Origin: Chondrus crispus
Lineage: Eukaryota > Rhodophyta > Florideophyceae > Gigartinales > Gigartinaceae
Direction of reading: 5' to 3'
NCBI RefSeq assembly: GCF_000350225.1
Contig: NW_005179021.1
Coordinates: 124,001-188,000 of the forward strand
Length of the DNA: 64,000 nucleotides
The notes under the pieces are model-generated. The model was not told the DNA's origin and did not search any database. It saw only the letters and a list, made by a program, of their open reading frames with translations. Shown piece by piece: positions 21,877 to 33,206 of this stretch. Position 1 is the stretch's first letter. Every line of letters starts with the position of its first letter. A program made the position numbers and the translations under genes.

Positions 21877-24114
21877 GTATGGAAAAGCGTCTCATATATC
21901 ACGTTATCGAGCACGTTGACGCAATTGTGAGAAAGGAAACACTTGCAGAGCGGCCCAACTGTATGAACTTGGATGGGAATTATTCTCGTGAAGGGTATCA
22001 ATGGCTTAAATTATACAAACAGAAAAGTGCGAAATCGTTCAATCTCCGTCAACTACGACCCATGTTTGGCATCCATGGGACCAGATCGTGAACAGTTCTT
22101 TCAAAATGGCGTTGGCTAAATATAGAGACCGGTTCCATAGGAAAATTTTACTTGAATCCGAATCGTTCGTTTGATTGTAATGCTCCCATGCCTTACAGTG
22201 AAATCAATGTCGATAAGATTAAGTCAAGCTTCGAAAAAGGATTTATGGCCAATTAACTACTCATTTCTTGACCAGTTCAAGGAAAAGGACCAAGTACGTG
22301 AACTAGTAGTCCCGAATGCAGCGAGAAAAATAAAACATGGTGCAAACAGAACTCGCAACGACGAGAAAAGGGTTTCTGCAATCTTTAGAACACTTTTGCA
22401 TCTGCAATTGATACGAAGACAAGGCTGAGAGATTGGGAAATACTCTTGAGCAAGAACAGGAATGTAAATAAAATTCTCATGACAAGAATGGGGCTTCGAA
22501 CCAGTGTATCTGGGCCAGCAGGCCGTGAAAAAAGCGTAGAGCTGCCTCAAGGGGTGCTAGCGAGGTGCTTGAATTTGGAGGAAGTAGTGGAGGTCAGAAA
22601 AGCGACAGGCGCAGCTAATGTTGCTGGAAAGCTACGTAAGGCGGATGAGAATGGAGATCGTGAACGAGAACGCCTAGAGCGACAAGTTGCGAAAAAAGCC
22701 GCCGGTTTTTAGTTTCTACCAAAATAGCTGGAGCCAGCTTTGCCGTCTTTTTTAACCCTTCAGCGTGCTGCTACTACATTTTCGGCAAACTACGAGGCGG
22801 CGATGAGCTCCACACTTTACAAGGCCACGTTTAAGAAGGACCCCAGCGATGAGATTGATGTGGTGGATTCTTTGTTATCGCTTTCCCGTAGGTAACTAAA
22901 ACTACCAAATTGCCCCTTTTCTGATGTCCGCCCTGTTTGCGCGTGGGCGAGAACTTTACATCCTAATTAAAAGGTCGATTGTGCCATCGTTTTCCTCGCA
23001 TAGATGGGGCACGAACAAATTTCGGCCTGTATTAGAAACGTTTTGACTGTCTGTTGTTGTGCTGTACAACGTTTGTGGGGCTCTTCCGAAACACTTACCA
23101 AATTGCCCCGCTCAGGAAGGGTACACAATTGTACTACAGTTCCCTGACAAATTTGGTCCGTAACCAGCTTCGGCCACACTCATTTCCGGCATTAATGCGC
23201 CCCTGGTCGCTGTTTCAAAAACTTTACCGCCGTTACGTATGAAATGTATCCCCCGGTCCCGACGTAGCGGAAGAATCTCTGTTGCGCAAGCGACGGGTGT
23301 TCGGCGTCTTGATATCATGCGGCTCTCCAACCATTTCGACGGACAAGTGGTCCGGCGCCACTACCTGGACACTCAAACTGTCGCGGCGACAGATCATGCA
23401 ATCTTTATGCTCGATTTCGCCACAGGTTTCATGTTGGTCACGGGTCTCAAGCTGTTCGTGACGCCTGAGTCTACGTGACGACGCGTCACTCCCAGTCTCG
23501 AATTTGTCGCAAACTCAGAAGCCGGCCCTGTTACGCGCCTCGATTACACGCGTTTACATTGCGGACAACGTTACCATTCTCATCGGCATATTGTGGAACA
23601 ATTTTCGTCATTCAGAGAATGGCTAACTGTGCCCAAAAATTCATTCAGTGCTCATTGCAGCGCTCGTGAAAGACTGGGAAGTTGTAGAACACTGTAGAAA
23701 TTTCAAATGTTCGCCAACTATGGGCTTCCACACGTGTCTGCCCTGAAGCGTCAATTAAGGGTATTCCATTATCCCCATGTGCTAAAATATGGCGATGAGT
23801 AGGGTACTGTTGCAGGTACAACCTGCAAGCGCAATCCGCAGGATAGAAAACAGTTGTCTTCGTACAAGTCAGACAGACTTGGTCCTCAGGAGACACACAA
23901 ATAGATAAACCAACACAAACAGATGAATCCAATTTAATCAAACAGCGCGAAGTCAGAGCCTAACACGCAAGATCAATTGCGGATCAGCAACAAACGTAAC
24001 CGAAACCAGCCGTCCTGCAGGCAAACAACTGCGGTCTCAACGACAGAAAACAGAAGGACTCAGCAAACTACAGTGACAGCTGCAACCGCAAAGCTCGCGA
24101 CGACTCAGACGCAA
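21877..24114. other. No confident gene
   Basis: Fragmentary frames only. A plus frame at 22446-22712 ends in a strongly basic, coiled-coil-like tail (RERERLERQVAKKAAGF). A tiny frame from about 22803 encodes SSTLYKATFKKDPSDEID. Neither matches a family I know, and the frames around them are full of stops. This is probably an old element. Confidence 0.4.
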
Positions 24115-24163
24115 GTGTAATCCTTCCTGCCTCCCCCTCAGGGGGAGGCAGGAAGGATTACAC
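24115..24163. repeat. Perfect 49-nt palindrome
   Basis: Two 24-bp arms, starting GTGTAATCCTTCC, are perfect inverted copies around a single central base (24139). It would form a very stable hairpin or cruciform. A 15-nt palindrome GCGAGAGGCTCTCGC follows at about 24168-24182. It could be the joined ends of a lost transposon or a templated inversion; no coding sequence spans it. Confidence 0.9.
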
Positions 24164-24618
24164 ATATGCGAGAGGCTCTCGCACCCAGCTTCCTTCCATC
24201 ATCCTCAAATACCCAATCCTGTGTCCCCTCGACCCCCAGGAACTGACAGATCCCTCTCACGTGCCACGTTCACCGTGTATTCACTTGTTCAACGGACGCG
24301 TCCACCTCTTTTCCAAGTCCATTCCACGATCCCATTTGACTCGAACGGTTGCGTCCAGCCATGATTCCAGATACACAATTGAACCAGGTCTTGGGGTGAA
24401 CAGTTCTGAAATTGAAAGGTGTGTCAGCACATCAGATCTCAAACGCAGTAAGTCTGTAGTTACCCAACCACACATGTACTTCATGGATTCGTATGTATAC
24501 CCGTGACTGACTCCGTGAAATAAGAAAGATCAACATTTTTCGTAATGATCGAGTAGTTCCATAGTAATTCTTCTGCCACAGAAAGGTCCAATGTTCACAA
24601 AAGAACGCAATGAGATAA
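24164..24618. other. No supportable gene
   Basis: Only short overlapping frames on both strands. I see no repeat ends or motif. Confidence 0.5.
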
Positions 24619-26852
24619 TTAACACCCTGAAAGCGCCTGGCTATTCAGTAAATCCATCATTGCCGCCGCACCTAGATCTATCTCTAGCGTGTCTCCAAAC
24701 GCTGCAGAAAGCCGTGCACGACGCTTCGCTCTGTAACGCTGCTGACTCGCGCGGAGCTTTTCAGCCTTTTTGATGCCAATCTCGAGTAGTTTTGCAGAAT
24801 ACTGCCTGGTGCGTTGACGAACTTCATCTCTGAGCCGTTGCCATTTGATATCCAGGTTCGTAAGAGCCACGCATACAGTAAAGATCATGTCATAATGGCT
24901 CGTCCCACCTCCACCTATTCCCCATCACAGCCCACAGTGTCGATAAGCGACTAAACCATATTTCGACAGTTATGCGATCCCCAGCCTTCTTCCTATTTTG
25001 GCGCTGCTCCTCAGCAATAAAAAACCTCCCTTTTGGTTTATACTTAGGCCAGACCGCTCTTATAAATTCGCAAGAGTCTTTGTAACCCTTATCCATAATC
25101 ACACCCACAGCCCCTCAAACTCCTCCCCCAGAGTTCCAACATCCATTACAGTGTTCATCTCTGCCTCTGTCTTGCTTAGCGCATCTTTGTGACGCGAGAG
25201 ATTATGGCGAAGTATTCCGATATCCGACACAGATATAGGATGATGGACTGAAGCCCCTCTCGCTAGTCCATTCGGTTGCACAGAAACCTCGGTCTTGTAG
25301 CCGTAAAGCTTATTGTGGGATAACTCCTCTCCGCCGTGGGTTGGGTGAGAGGGGGAGCTTCGCAGAGGGAGCACGCGACGCGAACGAGCGGCGCGAATAG
25401 ATCCGATACGGGCGAACTCGCAAAAACGGAGAGGCTCACTGGCTGGTTACGAGCAGTCGCCTTGTGGTGCGTAAACGGGAGCGCCCGGTAACGGGTTAGA
25501 AGACAGCGCGCGGATTGACTTACTGAACGGTCGTATATAGGCGCGAAAGGGACGGGGGGAGAGCTTGCCCCAGTTTACTGGTGGGGACGGGTGTCAGGTC
25601 TTAACCCCTCAGAGTGACGCCTCGGACACCTGTCCCAGTACAGTACCTGCCGCCTAGTCCGTGCCGGGTACTGTACACAACTAAAAAGCTAGCCTCATAA
25701 TTACTGCTACCGCACGGACGTTGCTACTACACGTGTGCACTACTGTACAGGCGTGATGCCTACATATTACCGCGAGGACGATACGCGTGCTAACGCGCAC
25801 ACGTAACACGCGCTCTCTATACGTGGGCACACCCGCCCACGTGTGCTCCGTAGACGGCCGCCCGTTTAATAACCTCCGGGCGCGCGCTGGTCGTTACACT
25901 ACACTTATGTTTGTTGCTAAAATATTTCTTGCTTTCTTGATGATTACTTACCGGACGGTTGCTGCATTGAAAGGTTACATCGAAGGCATACAGGCAAAAG
26001 GTGTATTCAAGAAATATCCTCTTCTCGTGCATCAATCTTTCCATTGTGTATTTTTCCCAAATCGTTTCACACCAATATGGTCAAGCTTGTCAACCACTTT
26101 TGCGATATAACAGAGAACTTGTCTCTCAAACGTAGATCCTTCGAATCCAAACATTTTTCCGTTGCAGGCCCAGTTTCCGGCATGTTGCAGAGTTGTGAAT
26201 ATCATAAAAACGCATCTTTTGGCGTCACTCCACAACTTCATCCCCTTCCGGTACTTCACGTTGAGACAATGTCGTCCTCAAGGATATACCATACTGCGTT
26301 GAACTCATGCAGAGAGAAATCGGTCATCTGCAGAACTGCAGCGGCCCCATCTGATTCAATGAATGTGTCCATGGGAGGACAATCAGAAGTCTCATCCTCT
26401 GATTCTGACTCAGTTGCGTGACAGTCGTGGGCAAAGTCCGCAAGCTCGTTCAAGCAGGCAGCGTGATTTTCAGTCACAAGCTGCAGTGCTTCGCCCGCTT
26501 GACCAGTGGAAAGAGGAGGTATTTGCATAGCGGAGAAGGGAGATGTGATGAATTGAGGGGACTGCGGTACCCCGTAAAACAACACACGTGTAACGGGGTG
26601 GTCTAAAGAGAGAGGAAAGGACTGGTGGATCATTGGTGTGCCGCTCAGCACGGTTTGGCGCCCCAAAAGGGTGCGAATAGCATGTGTCGATTCGGCGGCA
26701 TTTATTAGCGCGAACGCAGTGGTTGCGCAAGTACTGTGTCTTCTATTGAAACATGTCATTGTATCCATGAAAACGAAATTATTTTGAGATTTCTTCATCC
26801 TTTTTTCTAACATGCAAGATTTTTGCCAAACAGGCTTCTTTATAAGTATCAA
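24619..26852 (-). pseudogene. Harbinger/DDE_4-type transposase relic, split by a solo LTR
   Basis: Decayed DDE endonuclease-type transposase. Minus-strand order: an amino-terminal frame (26852-26256, ending HEFNAVWYILEDD); a block FTTLQHAGNWACNGKMFG; FECRPV-type sequence AFDVTFQCSNRP; ESKKYFSNKHK; then, after the LTR at 25314-25903, KLYGYKTEVSV, HHPISVSDIGI and the catalytic-region block MDKGYKDS. The carboxyl part is VCVALTNLDIKWQRLRDE followed by a basic tail. Leaving out the LTR and one copy of CTTAT makes the SNKHK and KLYGYK blocks adjacent, as the family predicts. At least three stops or shifts exist. The assignment rests on the order GKHKLYGYK, SDI, DKGY, ALTN; terminal repeats were not found. 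Confidence 0.75.
25314..25903 (-). repeat. Solo LTR, family B, inside a transposase relic
   Basis: Reads on the minus strand from TGTAGTGTAACGACC (25903) to AGTTATCCCACA (25314) and is flanked by exact duplications CTTAT at 25309-25313 and 25904-25908. It is a shorter member (590 bp) of the family at 2295 and 52826, and carries CACGTGT boxes and a TATATA near 25535. Confidence 0.92.
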
Positions 26853-27339
26853 CGGTAGTTTGTGCTAGAACAGTGTTATTGTATGAATATAGGCCCGATG
26901 GATAGACAGGTATGTTAGTTATATCATAATGTGGTTTATCTTTGCGCTGCAACGTGACTGTTCCGCTAAAGGTCTATTGCGCAATTTGCCGTGTCAGCAC
27001 TGGCACGTTTTGGTGCAGCGCATCTCGATTCTACACTAGGGTTTATCCAGATTCCGCATCCACCGGGCACACAGTGCAACAGTATTGGATTACTAACATA
27101 ATGCTAATTCTTCGAATACTTGTCTGACAAGTGGCAATGTGAGCCAGGGGCACTGTGGCCGATCGATGAGGAGGCTATCGCTTCGTGCCTGCCTACAGTA
27201 TTAGGGGCATTGAGCTTGGATTAATGACCGATGGGTCAGAACCTCCAGATTATTTAGACAAGTCGTCACGTTGGCCCGATAGCGGTTGACCTCCGAGGTT
27301 AGAGATATTGTTTAGCTTTCGTGCGCAACATACGTTACA
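26853..27339. other. No supportable gene
   Basis: I find no coding or repeat signal apart from a 60-codon chance frame at 26942-27127. Confidence 0.5.
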
Positions 27340-28817
27340 ATGGAAAGCATCTTGAACGCAGACACGCCAGGAGCTCTCCTCGTGGAATTCTATTCTGCGA
27401 GTTGGCGTGAAGTGCTAGGCCCATGGTGTGCTACCACGGTGCCCGGGGAATTTGTTCTGCTGTTCTCTCGTCTCAGACATGCGGAGGAGGGATTTGGCCC
27501 ATTATCATCCAGGTGGTCATCTGATCAAGGTCCCCATCTTTCGCGACTCGTTAAGTGGATACGTCATGCCTTCCGAAAGGAGAGTACGTCCGAGTGTCCT
27601 TGGCTCGAGCGCATTTCGCGTGTTTGGGAAAGTCGCGAGACTGACCTCGAGGGAACCGAATCCGTGGGACGCTTGATGTCTTGGGTGAATGAAATTCATG
27701 GTTCGGAAGAAGTGGAATTATGAAATTTGTGTCAAGCTTTAGACTCTGCTTCCGTCAAGATCGATGGACTGGAAAGCTTCTGGTCCGAATTGGCCGATGA
27801 GGCTGATTTACAGGACAGACTTCTCACTCTCTAGCGCATTGGGTACCGGACATGAACATTTGCTGGTTTTAGGGAACGCTATGCCTCATTTACTCATCCC
27901 GAGAGGCCTACCGCTTTCAAGAAGGAATTTTGTTGCATCTACATGTCGCCATCTTAACATGGAAGATTGCATGGGTATGTTCGCCTTCTGGTCATTCCTG
28001 AGGCGCGGTTTGTCGGTTCTCCCCTTGGCATTTTACGGCGGTTGCTATCGGAACTACACTCGTCTATTCCGGCAGGGACGCGAGAACTTTTGTTTGAGGT
28101 GCCAGCGCAAGCACCCGTCGCAAATGTTGTTGTCGGTCGTGCTACTGGACGAACCGAAGGCATCGAGGCTGCTATCGACAGTGGTGTCGAGGCACGTCAC
28201 CCGTCACAGCAAGCAGCTGGTCGTCATGCTCCATTGATTGCGAACGAAGACTCACTAGCCTCACGATTGCGTGTCGGGGAACATGCGGCTGGTATTGACT
28301 ACGAAATGGGGGCAGATCCTGAGTGCGATGAAAATGGTGGCGGTCTTGTGGGTGACACCCTGGCGCAGCCTCTCATTCGTCCACCTGGCCTTTCGGTGGC
28401 TGAAGTTGAAGAATACGACATGCTGGTGGCTCGCCTCCCTCGTACGTGGCAGACTCACCTCAGTACGGGACTTGAATTTATTCGTACTGTATCCCAGTAT
28501 CGCTTGAGAATTAAGACCAAAGAGGACCTTATTGATTATCTCGAGGTTTTCAATCAAGAACAACTGGTTATTCGTCAGCTTCTAACGGGAAAAACAAGGA
28601 CCCTGCTTCTCCGGAGGTCGCTGCGGAGTGTAAGGCCGCGAATGACATGTATTACAGTCACAAAGATCGCCTCGTCATGTCCGCCTTCGCCCCTCACGAC
28701 AGAGTTATTGGACCGCAGATATTGCACTGGACCCGGAACGGCCGTGACTTGCAGGATCGGGTCAACCGGGCCTTAGCTAAGCTGTCTGATGATTCGGGGA
28801 TAAATGGGGGTCCATGA
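27340..28817 (+). pseudogene. Unrecognised decayed gene
   Basis: One frame begins at ATG 27340 and reads sensibly to 27723. After several stops between 27721 and about 27960 the same frame reopens and continues to about 28590. There it changes frame at a GGGAAAAAC run and ends at a TGA at 28815-28817 (carboxyl block SAFAPHDRVIGPQILHW, DRVNRALAKLSDDSG). The middle contains LPRTWQTHLSTGLEFIRTVSQYRLRIKTKEDL split over charged helices, and an LRRLLSELHSSIP block. No enzyme motif is visible; a gag-like or element accessory protein is possible. I do not recognise it. Confidence 0.45.
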
Positions 28818-29602
28818 TATGTTGGACAATTCCATAAGACACTGTACAGAAGATACCTTCCACCTATCCATTTAAGACGAAATTTAGTTCGATGAATGCA
28901 GCGTAGAAATCTCGAACATTATGCAACATTTCAGTCCTATTGGTCAAAAAGGAGAAGATAGCACAATAGATTGACGAACAGTTCATACTCACACGAACGA
29001 CAGAAAAGAGCAGAAAAGATCGGACGCCCGAAACAGGGCCCGCCTAAATATATTATTTTTCAATATTTTTATTCAAATTTCAACTGCCAAGTCACTCATG
29101 CGTGCGATCGACGTCGGTCGAGCACACGCATCTTTGCAGCTGCCCTCTGCTCCTTAATGGAACGAACTCCGGCTGAGAGCCTGTCCCAACACAGCCATGT
29201 CTCTCTTTCCGATATCAAGCTGGGGCATATGATTGGTTGCTGCCGATATAAATATTAACATAGCAATCTTAGTAGGAGGTAGTAAGCGCCCTTTCTCCTG
29301 GAGTGCAAGCCTCACAGAACGACAGTTTCATTGGACGCCAAAAAGATTGAAGCAAGCGACCACAGTAAAAAATGGTCTTGAATGCGCAGGAAAGTGTCGA
29401 CAAAATGCCCAGAACGAAGCGGGGATGATCTCCCGTTTCGAAACATCACCATCCTCCTTCCAGAAATCCCTCTCCCGCCTCGTGCTTCTTTTCCTCCAAT
29501 CTACCTCCATTTGATATCTTCTGCATGCCATATCTTCCTTCACATCCTTTGTCACCGGAATACCGCTGGCGCATAACTCATCTGATCAACCGAGACAATA
29601 TT
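28818..29602. other. Intergenic stretch with a pogo terminal fragment
   Basis: No full gene. At 29176-29237 there is an exact inverted copy of 62 bp from the 3' end of the pogo transposase gene (31512-31573), in plus orientation. Adjacent sequence 29130-29175 (AALCSLMERT in one frame) may be a diverged continuation of the same element. Confidence 0.6.
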
Positions 29603-31024
29603 ATGTCATCTCCAGGTAAGAAAATGTCTTCGGCATCTCAGGATTTGGCCCCATTCGTCGAACCTCTCCCCTTGGACTTCGCATCACCCTCGGAAGATCA
29701 AGGCAGTGTCAGCCCGAAACCGATTCAGGCAGCACCTGAAATAAATCCTTCACAAGGTAATATCCCTGAGAAAGTCATTTCTAAAGCGTATCGATTTTTT
29801 TCGTCATTGACTGTGAAAGATCTCCGGAAAATTGGTTATGCTTGGAACTTGCGATCTCACGTCAGAAAAAATGAGATTATTGCCGAATGTGTACTGTACG
29901 TACTGAACCAGTGCGAAGAGAGTAAAGGAATTGAAGACGTTGTGGGCGAAAACCCGCATCGTGCAACTTTGTTCAAAGTGAGCAATTTCAATGGCAATCG
30001 CCACACGCAGACACCCTCAAAAGGGCAACTCAGGAGGTTAACTGTGCGGTCTGGACGAATCAGAGGTTCTCAAGATGACGTCAGGAAAACGTCGCTTAGA
30101 ACAAGGAATGAGTCCCAGGACATGATAGTCGAAAACGAGGAAACAGCCATAATCGATCCCTTTTCATTGAATGAATACGCACTTCTGTGCGTAACCTTGC
30201 GTGATCATGAGGCCTGTCGACTAGCTCTAATTAATTGTGGAAAGGAAATGAGCGCGGCGGCGCTTGATGCAAAGCTACGGAGGGACTACTTTTGGGTCAA
30301 TGTGGTACAGAAGGTGTTTAATGACGTTGGTCATAAGCCAGTCCTCTCAGCGCTACTCGGTGTGCTTTCCGACGTGTCTGCAGAACTGCCTCCTCCTTGT
30401 TTTCGGAGTGGTGAGAAATTGAAGGAGCTGTTCCGTAAGTTGCGTTCAGAGTTTAGCGACCCGCTGGATCGCTGGCAGCGCTCGGGACAGGGTGATCCAG
30501 ACCGATTTCCGTAGTTTCTGAGTACTGCACGGGGAGAGCTTACAGCCAAATCGAAGCGCCTTTTATTGTTTTTCGCAGTGTGCAGATGCGGTACACCATC
30601 TGCGAACACTGATTTTATGAACATGGCGTCAAAAGTAATGACATACGCTGATAGGAGGGGGTACGAGGAGAGTTGTGAGGCGTTGGCCGAAATTCCAGAG
30701 AGTCTATCTATTCCCACCTCCAGCGGTTCGCGCAAGCGAAGGCGGAGCGATGATATAGATTTAAGAGAGGAAATGGAAAAGGTGACTACTGCAATTACTA
30801 ATCTCGGTCAAAAGGTGCCGTCTCCAGATCTCATTGCCATCGAGAGAATCAAGGCACAATCGGAACTTTTTGGGCTTATTAAAACGGCGGTCAGCATGGA
30901 CCATGATGGATTATCCACCAGAACATTGCCTGAGGCCGACGCTGAGCTTCAAGAAATGATGAAGGAGCACTATACTTCAGCGAAAACCCACCTTCGAAAA
31001 CTCTTGAAAGACCCGAAAATTTAA
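29603..31024 (+). pseudogene. Unrecognised protein with a SAP-like amino end, one in-frame stop
   Basis: A single frame with one TAG at 30512-30514; the same frame continues after it to a TAA at 31024. I prefer ATG 29603 (MSSPGKKMSS) to the ATG at 29525, because the intervening 26 codons look untranslated. The segment SLTVKDLRKIGYAWNLRSH followed by NEIIAEC resembles a SAP-type DNA-binding helix-loop-helix. Basic patches (RRLTVRSGR, SRKRRRSDD) and a charged helical tail follow. There is no catalytic motif. The size and DNA-binding look would suit an accessory protein of a DNA transposon. It is bracketed by the 62-bp inverted repeat at 29176 and 31512. Confidence 0.5.
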
Positions 31025-31491
31025 CCGCCGTCGAAGCTGCCTCGCAGCTACAGGGTGAGCACGCTTTGCGGCACCCGCTGTTCCTCCCTTAATCAAGGAT
31101 TTATCGTAGAGTAAGTTGTTCGTATCACCAGTATCATTCATACATAAAGAGGCGAGTCGGATGGAGACCGAGGGAAACGTGCACCTCTGTTTTTCCCCAT
31201 CTAGCAAGCACCGAGGTGAAAACGTGGGGCGGAGGAGGTTTGCAGAGGCAGCCATGAGAGGGGAGCGATGAGTTGAGGAAGGAGGGGCTGGGTGGGGAAG
31301 GAAGGGGCAGCAGAAACTTGCTGCCATTACGAAAGACGCCTATCGTTTCACGGTTTGTCGCTACAATAGTTTGCCGGACCCACTCTATTTGTACATTTTG
31401 TACGTCTCATTGTTTGTGCTTACCTTCTGCTTTACTGTAATTAGCCTAAAAAGATACATTAAGATCTTCAACATATACTATCAATATCTTT
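31025..31491. other. No supportable gene
   Basis: Short non-coding stretch between two relics. The AT-rich part after 31370 may hold the 3' end of the pogo element, but no inverted terminal repeat could be paired with confidence. Confidence 0.45.
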
Positions 31492-33206
31492 CACATGGGC
31501 ACCTCGCAGTGACCAATCATATGCCCCAGCTTGATATCGGAAAGAGAGACATGGCTGTGTTGGGACAGGCTCTGAGAAGTCCCCTACACTCATGTGAGCC
31601 AGTGTTGCTCGACGCAAACATTGAGCTTCGATCAGTCTTCTCAGTTCCGCTAAAGCATCAGACCTCCTTTTTGCTGCCTTCAGTCCTTTTTGCAGTGCAC
31701 ACTCCTTCTCTTTGTCCGCCTCCCTTCTCTTTGTCCGCCTCCCTTCTCCGCTGTTCCCTCTTCTTGCTCATAAGTCTCAGCACGGTATCACTGGTCATCA
31801 CACAGCCTTTCTGAGTGTCCACATAACCGCAGCCAAGCATCTCCACATTACTGCCTAAAAGTTTGTCACATAACTCTGACCTCTTGGCTTCGAGATTGAC
31901 CTCTAATTGTCGCACGGATAGAATTGGTGCACCCAAATCTGAATTTTCTGGACGTGGAACACTCAAAAGGCGCTTGTGATCCAGTGGCCATAGACCACAA
32001 CGCCAAAACCCAGCACTGACGTTGGCCATAGTAAAGAATGTTCGTACAACTGGCGCATAATAGAGCATAAATAAAAAATGTCGAGCATCCTTCCATCTCT
32101 GAACCCTGAACAGCGGCTCTCTGCACTGTTGAATTCTCCCTTGAATACCGAAAATAAAACTACGTCCAGCGGTTGCGTCTTCCCAGACGTATGCGCTGGA
32201 AGTGCATAAACTATTATTCCGTTTGAAAAAACAGCTCCAGAACTTCAAGCGATATGTGGGAACTATGGGCGTCATATATAAGCAACACTTTACGTCCGTT
32301 TGCACCCAGGTCCAATCTGTAGTCGACAAATTTAAATGCCCAAGAGAGAAAGTTTTCCTTATCAACTCCCCCCTTCACTTCTCGTCGCCAAAACAGAATG
32401 GCGAGGCAAAACTGAAAGCTGTGTAATTGGCACACCAGTGCCATTCTGCAACACATCGCGGTAGGGTACCCTTCTCCCTTTTATAACAAAGAGTGGAGGA
32501 CCGCGTTCCATTCCGCGTTGATGACTGGCATCATGGTAATGCGGTTGTCATATGAGAATTCACAGCTAATAAAATCTTGAAGTCCTCTTTTTGACATCAG
32601 TCTTCGACATGCCAATTTTCCGTCCGCATCCTAAAGATGCGGACGGAAAATTGGCATGCAAGGCTTGCTTGGTGTGACCCCTACTTCGTCCAGACTAAAC
32701 CTTCGTCGGGCGTCTATGTTGTACTTTTGAATCAACTTTTCTACTGTAGCATAGTGTAGGGTCAACGACGCAGCATTCACTGCAGAAAAGCGCTTTGATT
32801 CTTGGCGAAGCGGTTTCCCAAATCTGATTTGGTGCGAATAACGCTTGCGAAATGCAGGGAGGTCTCCAGAGCTAGGCATGTTATATTTAAAAGGAAGGTC
32901 CAATCGTCTAGAGGGTGGCAGTCTTTCCAGGACCACAGCAATGGCCTCGCACAAGTGCGACTGTGTAAGTGGTATTCCCTTGTTGGAGTACGTCTCGATG
33001 AGGTCCACAATCTGCTCCTCTTGCTCGGAGAGAGCTGTTGGTGGACCAATTTGTTTCGTTCTTTGGGCTGTTAAGCGATAACGTAACGTGGACTTGGGGA
33101 TATTAAATTGGCTCGCAGCATCCCGAAGTGACGCTCCTGCTCTAACTACCTTGACGGCGGCGGCCACGCTTTTCTCGCGCTTTAAAATGGTATGGCGGGT
33201 TGGCAT
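31492..33206 (-). pseudogene. pogo/Tigger-type transposase relic
   Basis: Starts at ATG 33206 with a psq-type helix-turn-helix (VVRAGASLRDAASQFNIPKS, TLRYRL). A CENPB-like region follows (QIVDLIETYSNKGIPLT), then the catalytic core block FSLDEVGVTPSK with its Asp near 32693. A 28-bp insertion at this point (hairpin 32608-32658) breaks the frame. The core resumes with LMSKRG, NRITMMPVINA, then VLLIYDAHSSHIS (second Asp), and PAHTSGKTQPLD in another frame (pogo PxHTxxxxQPLD). The carboxyl part contains TMANVSAGFWRCGLWPLD, and the last frame ends at the TGA at 31492-31494. There are at least three frame changes, so it is inactive. The family assignment is firm from motif order. Confidence 0.85.
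32608..32658. repeat. 23-bp perfect inverted repeat inside the pogo relic
   Basis: Arms CATGCCAATTTTCCGTCCGC(ATC) are mirrored exactly around CTAAA. The left-hand arm on the minus-strand reading (DADGKLAC) belongs to the transposase; the other arm is an inserted inverted copy that introduces the stop after FRPHL. Confidence 0.9.

Larger units (their letters stand above)
29176..31573. repeat. 62-bp perfect inverted repeat pair
   Basis: 29176-29237 and 31512-31573 are exact inverted copies (62 of 62), starting AGAGCCTGTCCCAACACAG in the left copy. The right copy is the last coding part of the pogo relic, so the left is a second fragment of that family in opposite orientation. The pair brackets the unrecognised gene at 29603-31024. 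Confidence 0.9.

Noticed and set aside
20951-21881. A target-site duplication for the LTR at 20956
   Set aside because: Flanks GTTCC and GTATG differ; a GTATG at about 20929 is too far from the LTR end to count.
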